A stretch of 64,000 nt of DNA from Nitrososphaerota archaeon (GTDB lineage Archaea; Thermoproteota; Nitrososphaeria; Conexivisphaerales; DTJL01), in NCBI GenBank assembly GCA_021324115.1, contig JAJPJS010000008.1, positions 84,160-148,159 of the forward strand. Reading direction: 5' to 3'. Positions within the stretch are counted from its first letter, which is position 1. Each line of letters begins with the position of its first letter. The notes below the pieces were generated by a model, which saw nothing but the letters and a program-made list of their open reading frames with translations, was not told where the DNA came from and ran no database searches. Below, one piece after another: positions 52,107 to 61,620 of this stretch. The translations under genes were made by a program, and so were the position numbers.

Positions 52107-54268
52107 TGAAACACGTAATTGCTATTGCCGGAAAAGTGTCTGTAGTGGATGTTCCTCCGCCTATATGTGGAGATGGGGATATACTTGTGGAAACAGCCTA
52201 CTCAGTCATAAGTACCGGTACGGAAACTTGGACCATTAATTCCACTGAACCAATTGGAGCACAGGATATACTGAAGGATGGGACCAAACTTGCCAAGGCC
52301 AAGGACCTCATTCAACATGTCTGGAAGACCGAAGGCCTCGAGGGGATCATAGATTACACCAAGATGGTCAGAAATCCACAGGTTCCGTTAGGATATAGCG
52401 TCTCTGGAGTGGTGAAGATGGTCGGAAGGAACATTCCGGATATCGTACCTGGCGAACGCGTTGCATGCGTTGGCGAAGGCAAAGCCACCCACGCAGAGAT
52501 GGTGGCTGTTCCCAGAAACCTTGTGGCAAAGATACCGGACAGAGTGGACCTTCAGGACGCTTCGTTCGCGGCGCTGGGTGCGATCGCATTGCAGGGCTTT
52601 AGGCGTTCGGGGTTGCAGGTCGGTGAAACCGTGGTCGTAATAGGCGTGGGACTTGTCGGTAATCTTGTTTCACAGATTGCGAGAGCCGCCGGTTGCCGAG
52701 TGGCAGCGATCGACATGAGAACGGAAAGGTTGAACCTTATCGCGAAACTCGGAGCGGAGCTGACAGTAAAGCTCGATGATCCTGACCTTGACAAGAAGCT
52801 AAATCATTTCACTAGGGGCAGAGGTGCAGATGCCGCAATCATTTGTGCAGCTACTACCAATAGTGATCCAGTGAATCTGGCGGCCAAGCTGGTGCGGGAT
52901 AGGGGCACACTGGTTGTGGTTGGCAGGGTGGGTCTAGATTTTGATCGCAAGGCATTATTCCAGAAGGAGTTGCAGGTGTTCATGTCCAGGTCTCTCGGTC
53001 CAGGAAGGTATGATCCAATCTATGAAGAAAGAGGAGTGGACTATCCGTTTTCGTATGTCAGATGGACGTTAAATCGTAATATCGAAGGTTTTCTGGATCT
53101 TGTTGCTGCGGGTGAAATACATCTTAAGGAACTTGTTGCCAACATATACCCCATAGACAAGGCGGAAGAAGCTTATCGCGAACTCTCGGTCACGCCGAAG
53201 GCGGCTGTCCTGTTAAGTTATGGGAAGCAATCTGAATTAAATCGGAAAGAAAGCACAGATTCAAGAGAAATCAAAACATATCAATCTGGAAGACCTAAAA
53301 TCGCAGTCGTCGGTCCCGGAAATTTTGCGAAGGAAACCCTGATACCCCTTCTCAAGGGAAGCGGTATCTTTCGGCTTGGATGGCTAGTTTCCTCCAATCC
53401 GGTTCATGCAAAACAACTTGCTCAGCGTTTTAGATTCGAAAGCGAAACAACCAACTTTGCAGACGTCTTGTCCGATGATGAAACAATTGGGGTCTTCATA
53501 ACCACACCAAACAATCTTCATCATCAGATGGTGGTAGCGGCCGCTAGGGCCGGTAAGGCAGTCTTCGTGGAAAAACCTCTTTGTCTGAACGAAGTAGAGC
53601 TGAGGGATATCCAGAAGGCACAAACCGAAACCGGTTCAAGAATAGTTGTGGGATTCAACAGAAGGTATTCTCCTCTCATTCTCAGGTTAAAGGCGGAATT
53701 GGACAGATTGAACGGACCATTTATGGTGACTTACAGAGTAATCCAAGATTTCACACCTCTTTCAAAGTGGGTGCAGGACCCACTGATTGGCGGTGGCCGT
53801 ATCATCGCCGAATGCGGGCACTTCTTCGATACATTCAACTTTCTGTTGGGACAATTCGAACCGAAAATAACTGTTAATTGTGCCAATATAAACGGCTCAA
53901 GTACTGTAGCTAGAGACAATTTTGTTGCGACATTGAACTACCCAGACGGCTCGGTCGCCACACTGATCTATACGGCACTCGGAAACAGAAGAGCTGACAG
54001 AGAACGCATCGAGGTATTCGCTCAGGGGAAGGTGATGGTATTGAACGACTTCCGAGATCTCACAATATATGACCAAGAAGGAAACACGACGGTAAAGGAG
54101 TCCGCACAGGACAAAGGTCATAGGAGGGAATTTGAGGCGTTCGCAGAGCTGCTTCAAGGTAAATCGACCTCTGTCATCACGCTTGAAGAAGCAGTGGCCG
54201 CTACAAGGATATCCTTCGAAGTCGAAAAACTGGCCCGGGGGGCAACTCCCGAAACCTCGACGGATTGA
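52106..54268 (+). CDS. MDR-Gfo/Idh fusion oxidoreductase
   Basis: 720 residues. Residues 1-370 are a zinc-less-looking MDR alcohol dehydrogenase (VVVIGVGLVGNLVSQIAR, NAD binding; no clear Cys/His catalytic zinc site seen). Residues ~395-715 are Gfo/Idh/MocA type (KIAVVGPGNFAKETLIP, V-E-K-P-L-C and VGFNRRYSP). Such bi-domain proteins are known in polysaccharide loci and are thought to oxidise or reduce sugar intermediates. Linker around residue 375-393. Start ATG one base inside the epimerase stop. Confidence 0.85.
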   Translation: MKHVIAIAGKVSVVDVPPPICGDGDILVETAYSVISTGTETWTINSTEPIGAQDILKDGTKLAKAKDLIQHVWKTEGLEGIIDYTKMVRNPQVPLGYSVSGVVKMVGRNIPDIVPGERVACVGEGKATHAEMVAVPRNLVAKIPDRVDLQDASFAALGAIALQGFRRSGLQVGETVVVIGVGLVGNLVSQIARAAGCRVAAIDMRTERLNLIAKLGAELTVKLDDPDLDKKLNHFTRGRGADAAIICAATTNSDPVNLAAKLVRDRGTLVVVGRVGLDFDRKALFQKELQVFMSRSLGPGRYDPIYEERGVDYPFSYVRWTLNRNIEGFLDLVAAGEIHLKELVANIYPIDKAEEAYRELSVTPKAAVLLSYGKQSELNRKESTDSREIKTYQSGRPKIAVVGPGNFAKETLIPLLKGSGIFRLGWLVSSNPVHAKQLAQRFRFESETTNFADVLSDDETIGVFITTPNNLHHQMVVAAARAGKAVFVEKPLCLNEVELRDIQKAQTETGSRIVVGFNRRYSPLILRLKAELDRLNGPFMVTYRVIQDFTPLSKWVQDPLIGGGRIIAECGHFFDTFNFLLGQFEPKITVNCANINGSSTVARDNFVATLNYPDGSVATLIYTALGNRRADRERIEVFAQGKVMVLNDFRDLTIYDQEGNTTVKESAQDKGHRREFEAFAELLQGKSTSVITLEEAVAATRISFEVEKLARGATPETSTD

Positions 54269-54274
54269 TAGTGG

Positions 54275-55252
54275 ATGTCGTTGGTCTCCATAGTCCTACC
54301 TGCATACAACGAAGAAAATGAAATACTTTCTGCACTTCATGATCTTGACTCACAGACGTATCAGGATAAGGAGATAATCGTTGTGGATGATGGTTCAACT
54401 GATTCCACAGCCAGCTTGGCAGAAAGCTTTGCCGCTCGTAATGATCATACAAAGGTGATTCGGGCAAAGCATGCTGGACCTTCTGCTGCAAGAAATTTGG
54501 GAATTAAATTCTCCTCTGGCGATGTAATATTCTTTGGCGAATGTGATTGTTCGTATGACAGCAGGTACGTGGAAAGGGCGATGAACGCGCTTCGAGCAAA
54601 TCCTGAAGCTGGAGCCGTTTGCCTGACCGGTGCGCCTTTGAAGGTCAGGTCAAATCTAGTCACAAATTCCATTGAACTAGAAAATTTAGCCCAGCATACA
54701 CTCCTGAAGCTGGGTCGCATCAAACCGTTTTATGCTTGGGTGTATAGGCGGAATGTGCTACATAAGACGGGGGGATTTGACGAATCGTTGTTTCAGGCAG
54801 AAGATAGAGACCTGTTTTTCAGGGTAACGTCTGCCGGATACAGAGTGGTACTCGTGCCAGGAGTAAATTGGTGGCATAAAAGGTCGCAGGGGGTAAAGGA
54901 GTTCGTGGCATCATCTTTTAGGAGAGGTAAAAACAGGATTGAGTACATTTTGAAACATGACCTCTTTGTTGAGCTGATTCGTTCAGTCGCTCCGCTTTGG
55001 ATGTTTCTTTTAGGCATAATTCTTTTGCCATTTTACAGTACATATGGAACATCCATTATCTTCATCGATATTGCTCTATTCTTGTTCAGGGCATATAGAA
55101 CAGAAAAGCTCACCGCTGGTTTGGTGCCAAGGATCAGAACCTATTTTGAATATCCACTGTTTGTCATGCTTCGTAATTTTTCGACTGCTCTAGGTTATAC
55201 TGTTGGCCTGCTTCTTATCCCAATTAGAGGCATAAGGAGGAGTTCAATTTGA
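54275..55252 (+). CDS. GT2 glycosyltransferase with membrane tail
   Basis: 325 residues. SIVLPAYNEENEIL start, V-V-D-D-G-S-T-D-S and the acid loop G-E-C-D-C (in place of D-x-D), then Q-A-E-D-R-D-L. Two to three membrane helices from about residue 240. It adds a sugar at the inner membrane face. The Cys in the metal loop is unusual. ATG start; end coupled by TTGA to the next gene. Confidence 0.85.
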   Translation: MSLVSIVLPAYNEENEILSALHDLDSQTYQDKEIIVVDDGSTDSTASLAESFAARNDHTKVIRAKHAGPSAARNLGIKFSSGDVIFFGECDCSYDSRYVERAMNALRANPEAGAVCLTGAPLKVRSNLVTNSIELENLAQHTLLKLGRIKPFYAWVYRRNVLHKTGGFDESLFQAEDRDLFFRVTSAGYRVVLVPGVNWWHKRSQGVKEFVASSFRRGKNRIEYILKHDLFVELIRSVAPLWMFLLGIILLPFYSTYGTSIIFIDIALFLFRAYRTEKLTAGLVPRIRTYFEYPLFVMLRNFSTALGYTVGLLLIPIRGIRRSSI

Positions 55253-56145
55253 AAATCGGCACCAGAACAAGACATTCAAAGATGCAGAAATCCTCACTCG
55301 TCTTAACGTCAGTCATCCCGACATGGCTACTCATAAAACGTGGTGAAGAGGCATCCAGCATAAGCACCAAATTGACACCTAGTTTGATGAGTGGCGTGCG
55401 GAAGAAAATAAAAAGAAATTCTTTGATAGGAGGAATAGCGATGGCAGCGCTTGCGATCTTCTTTGCCTTTCTTTCATACTTCACAAAATCATTCGTGTTC
55501 GAAGCCGATTCCGTTGTGTCATTCATAGCTGCCCTTTTGCTTTTCACTACCGAACAATCAGATACAGTGCAGAAGCGCGTGGTTGGCAAGGTGATTGGCT
55601 CATTTGACACTATCCTATCAGAATTAGCTCCCCCATCTCTTAGTGATGGTAACGTGATTTTCGTTCCCATGTCTTCCAGTGTTGAGAGTGTGGTTACACT
55701 TCTCGAACCGCCTGGGTCGAACGACGGTAGCGATATTGTAACCCCGTTAACTTTTACGCCTTTGGGCAGGGGTTTGGCCGAGTTGATACTTCGAGAAATG
55801 GGGCAAACCAACCCATCGGTGGACTCTCTTCTTGAGTCGCTGCCTCATCTTGTGACAGGAGAGCTCGCCCTTGCAACAGGCATTCAGATCCGTTCAACTT
55901 CGGTTGATGAATATGAATTCATCCTCGACCATCCTGTGATGATAAATGGAATCTCGGGTAATAAGACAAAACCTGTTACCTCAGTTATCGGCAGTTTGTT
56001 TGGTGTTCTTCTCGCATATTCGTCGCAGCGCAACGTTTCTATCGTTGATTACAACACCAATCCTGCTGAAGGAACGGAGAGAATTGTTATGAAAATAGAA
56101 GAACAGAAGGATCATTCAAAGATCAATGGTATACAACATGAATGA
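55249..56145 (+). CDS. Unknown membrane-anchored protein
   Basis: 298 residues. Two helices (about 62-80 and 87-105) and a long soluble domain (about 110-290) with strands and a helix pattern (LVTGELALATGIQIRSTSVDEYEFILDHPV). Several SDIV/VIV blocks resemble a ligand domain, but I recognise no family. It starts with TTG by TTGA. It overlaps the next gene by 20 bases. Position inside the glycan cluster suggests an accessory role. Confidence 0.55.
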   Translation: MKIGTRTRHSKMQKSSLVLTSVIPTWLLIKRGEEASSISTKLTPSLMSGVRKKIKRNSLIGGIAMAALAIFFAFLSYFTKSFVFEADSVVSFIAALLLFTTEQSDTVQKRVVGKVIGSFDTILSELAPPSLSDGNVIFVPMSSSVESVVTLLEPPGSNDGSDIVTPLTFTPLGRGLAELILREMGQTNPSVDSLLESLPHLVTGELALATGIQIRSTSVDEYEFILDHPVMINGISGNKTKPVTSVIGSLFGVLLAYSSQRNVSIVDYNTNPAEGTERIVMKIEEQKDHSKINGIQHE

Positions 56146-57874
56146 AACAGGAATCAGACTCCTTAGCGTTCTCAAACTACTACTACTACTCATAGCCTTG
56201 CTGATATTTTATCGAAATGACATCATCAACCTAAACGTATCTGCATTCGGTGTTTTTCTGGGATCGGGGTTGGGTTTCGGGCTTTCTGCGGTTTCACTAA
56301 TCGCCTCTGGACTGATCCTGAGAAGAAGGCTCTTTTCACAACTTATGTCTGTGTCGAAAAGAAATTACCTCTACGGAACAATTCTGCTGGTAGGTAGCAT
56401 ATCTCTATACGTGTATGGCTCTTATGGTTCGAGCGACAGCGGTCTTTTCCATTACGAATCTTTTATTTCTTTCATCCTCAGTTATGTTTTATTGCGTTTC
56501 GAGACGAAAACTGCTCAGGCGTTGTCCCCACTTTTTTTGATGGCCGCTTTCCTTCCCATTCCTTTCTCGTCCGCAGTTATGGGTTTCTCCATTGCGCTTT
56601 GGGCACCTTTCTTTGCCGCCACAGATTTGATAGTTTTCTACTCAGTGTACATGAGATTTTCGCGCAGTTCGATCGTGATTTCTTCCACGATGGCCGCTCT
56701 CTCCGTTTTTATCTGGTTCGTCCCCGTTCTGAGTCCATTTGCAGTTAGTGTGCTGTTCATTGCTGTAGTTCTGGGCCATGACAGAGTCAGAAGGGTTCTG
56801 GGCGAAGAATCCAAGAAGATCGTTACCACCTGCCATTACCATAATCAGGCTAGCAAAGACGGATTTTGCTATGTTTGCGGCCTGAAGATAGGTAATCATA
56901 CACGTCTATCTTGGAACATAGGAGGTCTTGTAATCATGCTTCTAATCGTTCTGGCAGTGGTACAGGTACACATTCCATTGCTTGCTCTGCAGAATGGCAA
57001 TGCTCAGATTTCTACACTCACATATTTTGGTTGGCAGAACGATACGATTCCGACAACACCCACAGGATGGCTTCGGTATTACGAGGCGCCTAACACAGTT
57101 TCAGGTGATATTTTTTCAAATACCGAAATATTGGTTCCCGCCTTTCATCCTGAATCCAAGAACTATACAATTACATACGAAGTATCATCAACCCAGCCGG
57201 TATACATGTCCAGTCTGAAATCGGCTCCTGGATTTAACTGGACTTCCCAGCTTTATAATATTGGAGGGACCCAAGGGCATATCATCGTAGGCCTCGGGCC
57301 TAGATTCAATGTTATAACCTTCACTACTAGCACTGGCCTGCTGTTCGTTAACTCATCTGATTTTGTGACCGAGACCACAGGATTGACCATTGAAAGACAG
57401 TTCTCTGAAGGTAATCTGACTCAGGAAATGTCTGGATTCGTTTCTGACGCATCTTCGATCTTGGCTTCGGCAGGTGCTCAGGCATCGGGGGGAAGATGGA
57501 CAGCTTGGGCGGAGTCCGTGCTCTATGCACTATTTACCGCAGCCAACTTCGTGCTTGCCTTGCTTACTGTGGGAGTTATCTCACTCGTTACATACGCACT
57601 TCTTTGGGTTAATAGGAAACATTTGAAAGCCATTCAGCAATCAAGCAATTTGGCCAAGACAGATTGGGCGCTTCTTTCGCTCATGTATATGCAGAAGAAG
57701 TCTCGTGCGGTGGGGGGCGAAATCGCGAAATTTGCAGGACCGACAGCCTACTCGTCGGAGTTCTTGGAGAGGGTAGCAAAATCCTTTGCTTCACTAGAAC
57801 ATCAGGGGCTTTTGAAGGGCGTTCTTCTTATGGATCGTGATGAACTCAGAATGACATGGAAGGTTTTTGCCTGA
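56126..57874 (+). CDS. Polytopic membrane protein with zinc ribbon and winged-helix-like C-terminus
   Basis: 582 residues. About seven helices (residues 10-215), then a short zinc motif C-H-Y-H-N and C-Y-V-C-G near residue 236-252, one helix (265-285), an outside beta domain, another helix (about 465-490) and a cytoplasmic tail of about 85 residues (TDWALLSLMYMQKKSRAVGGE, ASLEHQGLLKGV) that resembles a winged helix. A membrane-tethered regulator or sensor is plausible but unproven. It abuts the next gene without spacing. Confidence 0.6.
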   Translation: MVYNMNETGIRLLSVLKLLLLLIALLIFYRNDIINLNVSAFGVFLGSGLGFGLSAVSLIASGLILRRRLFSQLMSVSKRNYLYGTILLVGSISLYVYGSYGSSDSGLFHYESFISFILSYVLLRFETKTAQALSPLFLMAAFLPIPFSSAVMGFSIALWAPFFAATDLIVFYSVYMRFSRSSIVISSTMAALSVFIWFVPVLSPFAVSVLFIAVVLGHDRVRRVLGEESKKIVTTCHYHNQASKDGFCYVCGLKIGNHTRLSWNIGGLVIMLLIVLAVVQVHIPLLALQNGNAQISTLTYFGWQNDTIPTTPTGWLRYYEAPNTVSGDIFSNTEILVPAFHPESKNYTITYEVSSTQPVYMSSLKSAPGFNWTSQLYNIGGTQGHIIVGLGPRFNVITFTTSTGLLFVNSSDFVTETTGLTIERQFSEGNLTQEMSGFVSDASSILASAGAQASGGRWTAWAESVLYALFTAANFVLALLTVGVISLVTYALLWVNRKHLKAIQQSSNLAKTDWALLSLMYMQKKSRAVGGEIAKFAGPTAYSSEFLERVAKSFASLEHQGLLKGVLLMDRDELRMTWKVFA

Positions 57875-60094
57875 TTGAGTAATAGAATGTTTCTGTTTCT
57901 TGCCCTTCTGCTGATGTTCATACCTGCGATTGTGGTGTCTCCCGCAACAAGTAACGCGGCTTCACCATTACCTCAGGGTACATCCATTATTTACCTAAAC
58001 GCGACCACGACGATTCAACCAAACTATGATTTCATAAGCCTATCCCAGCCTGAAAGCATAGTGGGTACAATTTCAGCCACAAACATTTCTATCAGCAACG
58101 CAACAACCCTTTCAATTCTTACATCGTTCCACGCCATTTACCAAGTCATTGCCACCGTAGATTCAACAAGAGTCAATTCATTTCCGAATCAAACATTTTC
58201 CGGTGTCTACGCCACATTTTACAGAACGAACTTCCTCTTGCCGAGTGGAAACCTAACCTTTACGATCTACTTTGCCGGAATCCAGCGAGGCAGCAGTGTT
58301 CTGTATCGCTATGTTGCAGGCGTTCCCTCAGTAGGAGCGTCAGCAGGAAATATTATTGTCCAAAGCACATTTCAGCTCGTCCTACCTACCAGAACTGTGA
58401 TCTCAGGCGTCTTTGATCAATATGGCAACACGCTTCCGAAGCCCATACTGGTTGGACATCTGGGCTCAGGCTCTGAAGATGTCTATTCTCTCAATCAGAA
58501 CATTCAAAGTCTCATACTCGTCGATCCCTCGTTTGCCACTTACAGCTTGATGGTTTTGAGCGCCGGATTGGTGGTAATGGTACTCGGCATCATCAGTTTG
58601 TCCACTAGGATGAATCAGAGACTCTTTGATCCAATTGTAAGAAAGGCTTCTGGGATACTAACTCTGTCGGATTCCGGAAACATGTCGAAGGGAAGAGAGA
58701 AATCGTTGACTTACATAGGACGGATCAGGTCTTACCTGCGACAGACGGCAAAACCAAGAAATCTCCTTGTTCTTTTCATACTCACCGGTTTTTTGATGGC
58801 CTCATTAGGAGCCATGGCAGGGCCTGATCCACAGTATAGAGCCTACGTTATAGCAGATCCGTCCTTAGTGCCTCAAATAACCGGAAGCCTTCAGGGGGCA
58901 ATCGGACCCACCCAGGTAATTACTCCTGCGCAAGATTACTCTGATTTCGGTGTCATGTCGAGCGTAAACACATTCAACGTGGTCGTAGTTTCAAGATATT
59001 CTGCAACGTCACTGCCAGAGGTGGCCCAGTTTGTAACTCCTAACCTCCAGAACGTGCCGATTATTGTGATCGACAGTCTGGCGAGCCCCTCGTACGCTAG
59101 CCTTCTGGAATCATTGTACCCGAATCAGGTAATTTTCGTACAGAATGCGGCATCGTTAAACCAGAGTGAGACGATCACAATTCAACAATATATGAGTAGT
59201 TCTTCAAATCAGAGGCAGAACCCGCTTGGAGTCCAAATATCCGAGCATGACTTCAAAATCTTGGCAGTTATTGAAGCTGCACTCTCCTTCGTGCTGATAC
59301 TTTTTGGCTGGGCATTTCTCGGTTCAAGATTCGCAGAATCGAACTCCGAGCCCACCCTGACAAAATTTGCCACTTTAATTGGTTTAGGCGTGTTTGTATT
59401 TGTTTTCTCTGAAACAGTCTATGTAGTAACTTCGATTTTGCTTTCTTTTCCCCTTTCTCTACATGCGGTGATAAGCGGAGCGAGAAGCATCACAGCGACA
59501 GGCCTTCTCGGCGTTGCATTGCATCTACCGCTTGGCGGCGGGAGCACCCCGAGGCTTCTCGCCGGTTTCGTAGGTATCCTGATTGGAGCATCCTACTCCA
59601 ACTCAGCCTACAAATTCAGCAAGAAAAGTTTAGCAATCATCGTGGGTTTGGCTCTTTTCATTCTGGGTAGTCCTCTTGCGATCGGGAACTTCGCGTTCGA
59701 ATTCTTGCTTCTTTTCGTGGGTAATGTTTCCCTTGGTACCGCGTTCTCTGCTTCGCTCAGCATCAAGGGATTCATTTACGGGGTGGGGTCTGCTTTCGGA
59801 GGTAGCCCGAACCCGTTCTACCTGATGTCGGCGGGCAAGATGCTTTATTTTGCCGGCTTGGTGCCGATGGCATTCATAAAGAAGATGGGGCGGGTGACTT
59901 CTACAATCACACTGCTCGGAACCGCCCTATTCGTTGGCGATGGAGGCGTAAGGGTGGGAGAGATGACCCCCGAAAAGACGTTGATTGCAATAATGCCAGG
60001 AATAGCCACGGGAATCGCATTCACATTCGTACTTTTGCTAATAGCAGCGCTTGAGAAATATCTAAGCTCCAGATATATGAGGACAAGAACTTGA
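57875..60094 (+). CDS. Large secreted-domain/multi-helix membrane protein
   Basis: 739 residues. Signal peptide-like start (MFLFLALLLMFIPAIVVSPA), an exposed beta-rich domain (30-210), one helix (~222-245), a cytosolic loop, a helix (~300-320), a second exposed domain (325-455) and about eight helices to the end. Many Asn-x-Ser/Thr sites in exposed parts. Family unknown. TTG start directly after the previous stop; TTGA overlap at the end. It probably forms a complex with its neighbours. Confidence 0.55.
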   Translation: MSNRMFLFLALLLMFIPAIVVSPATSNAASPLPQGTSIIYLNATTTIQPNYDFISLSQPESIVGTISATNISISNATTLSILTSFHAIYQVIATVDSTRVNSFPNQTFSGVYATFYRTNFLLPSGNLTFTIYFAGIQRGSSVLYRYVAGVPSVGASAGNIIVQSTFQLVLPTRTVISGVFDQYGNTLPKPILVGHLGSGSEDVYSLNQNIQSLILVDPSFATYSLMVLSAGLVVMVLGIISLSTRMNQRLFDPIVRKASGILTLSDSGNMSKGREKSLTYIGRIRSYLRQTAKPRNLLVLFILTGFLMASLGAMAGPDPQYRAYVIADPSLVPQITGSLQGAIGPTQVITPAQDYSDFGVMSSVNTFNVVVVSRYSATSLPEVAQFVTPNLQNVPIIVIDSLASPSYASLLESLYPNQVIFVQNAASLNQSETITIQQYMSSSSNQRQNPLGVQISEHDFKILAVIEAALSFVLILFGWAFLGSRFAESNSEPTLTKFATLIGLGVFVFVFSETVYVVTSILLSFPLSLHAVISGARSITATGLLGVALHLPLGGGSTPRLLAGFVGILIGASYSNSAYKFSKKSLAIIVGLALFILGSPLAIGNFAFEFLLLFVGNVSLGTAFSASLSIKGFIYGVGSAFGGSPNPFYLMSAGKMLYFAGLVPMAFIKKMGRVTSTITLLGTALFVGDGGVRVGEMTPEKTLIAIMPGIATGIAFTFVLLLIAALEKYLSSRYMRTRT

Positions 60095-60465
60095 ACCTCA
60101 AGAAATTGGAAGGCCGCCAAGCGTCAAAAATACTTTACGTTATTACATTTCTTTATTCCGTGTTAGTATTTGCTTCGTCACTCCCTGTATTCTCGGACAG
60201 ATTTGCGCCATTGATAATCCTCTATTATCTATTCCTCCCTGGTTATTTTATACTGAGACTCTTCAATGAAGATTATCCTATACTCAACAGAGTGCTATAT
60301 TCGATTATTCTTGGGATGACATTTGTCGCGGCCATTTTGTCGATCTCGCAACTTCCTGGACTAAGTGTGATTCTCCCGCTCAACATAGTAGTACCAACCG
60401 TAACCTTGTTCCTTGTAGTGATAGACTATTTACGCGGGAGACAACCAGATATCGGGACGTACTGA
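60091..60465 (+). CDS. Small four-helix membrane protein
   Basis: 124 residues: helices at about 14-32, 40-57, 66-85 and 93-112. The L-F-L-P-G-Y-F-I-L-R-L-F pattern recalls the N-terminal part of DUF1616-type archaeal membrane proteins, but it is far shorter. TTG start by TTGA overlap. Eight bases before the next glycosyltransferase. Confidence 0.5.
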   Translation: MNLKKLEGRQASKILYVITFLYSVLVFASSLPVFSDRFAPLIILYYLFLPGYFILRLFNEDYPILNRVLYSIILGMTFVAAILSISQLPGLSVILPLNIVVPTVTLFLVVIDYLRGRQPDIGTY

Positions 60466-60473
60466 ATCTAACA

Positions 60474-61613
60474 ATGAGAATTCTAATCGTTTCTTCATCG
60501 TTCTTCCCCAAAGTTGATGGATCGACTCGGTGCGTGTACGATCATGCTAGGAAACTCGCCGAGAGGGGACACGATGTGTATTTGGTCACAAGGGGTATGG
60601 AGGGGGTACCGCGATTCCAGATATTCGAAGGAATCAAGATAGTTCGATCAGCAATCGCGTACCGGAGTAGCTCTCTTTTGAAGAGACTAAGTTTGATACT
60701 CGAACAGATAATAACTATCATGATTCTCCAGAGAACGTTAAGATTCGAGGTGATTCATGTTCATGGATACACGGCTGGACTTTCCGCGATTCCGGCAAAG
60801 CTGAGCTTTGGGGTTCCTTTGGTTATTACAACCCATGGTACGGAGCTTCTTTGGCCAAAGGAAGTGAGGTGGAAGAATGATGCTGAAATCAGGCTGACAC
60901 TTTTGTTCGAAAGATTCGTGTTGAATTTCTGTAACATAATAGTGGTTCAATCAGCAGGAGTCTATGATTATATGCTCAAGATTTACGGTACGAACATCTG
61001 GCAGAAAGCTAGACTCATTCACACGGGAGTTGACCACCTGAAATTTTCCTATTCTATGCCCAGCCAGGGAAACAGGGTTTTGTTTGTCGGCACTCTTTCT
61101 GAAATTAAGGGAGTTAGCAAGCTGATAAATGCGTTTGCAACGGTACACAGAGAGATTGCGGAGTCTGAACTTATTCTGGCTGGTGCTGGCCCGAACAGAG
61201 AACGATATGAGAAATTGACTAAATCACTACATTTAGATGGCTCGGTAACCTTTCTGGGAAGTATTCGGGATGATCAAAGACTCAAGGAATTATACGCGAA
61301 TTCGGACATTGTAGTACTGCCCTCGTTGGTTGGGGGACCTGTATCATGCACTATTCTTGAGGGACTGAGTTCGGGCAGAGCCGTCATCTCCACTAATGTA
61401 GTGGGTGGTATCCCAGACGTGCTTAAGGGGGTTGGTGTTTTGTTGCCTGTTTTGGATACCAAGATTTTGTCTGATGAAATAATTAATATGCTGAAGGATA
61501 GGAATCGTCTGAGAGTTATTCAGAAAAAGAGCAGGGAAACCATCGAACGAAACTACACATTGGACTCGATGATTGATAAGCTTGAACAGCTTTACAGCTC
61601 TATCAGGAACTGA
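60474..61613 (+). CDS. GT4 glycosyltransferase
   Basis: 379 residues, GT-B fold: S-S-S-F-F-P-K-V-D-G-S-T-R-C-V (acceptor loop), H-V-H-G-Y and the donor site with V-G-T-L-S-E-I-K-G and the E-x7-E-like G-G-P-V-S-C-T-I-L-E-G-L-S-S-G. No membrane helix; a peripheral retaining transferase. Complete; ATG start 8 bases after the previous stop. Confidence 0.87.
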   Translation: MRILIVSSSFFPKVDGSTRCVYDHARKLAERGHDVYLVTRGMEGVPRFQIFEGIKIVRSAIAYRSSSLLKRLSLILEQIITIMILQRTLRFEVIHVHGYTAGLSAIPAKLSFGVPLVITTHGTELLWPKEVRWKNDAEIRLTLLFERFVLNFCNIIVVQSAGVYDYMLKIYGTNIWQKARLIHTGVDHLKFSYSMPSQGNRVLFVGTLSEIKGVSKLINAFATVHREIAESELILAGAGPNRERYEKLTKSLHLDGSVTFLGSIRDDQRLKELYANSDIVVLPSLVGGPVSCTILEGLSSGRAVISTNVVGGIPDVLKGVGVLLPVLDTKILSDEIINMLKDRNRLRVIQKKSRETIERNYTLDSMIDKLEQLYSSIRN

Positions 61614-61620
61614 AGGCACC

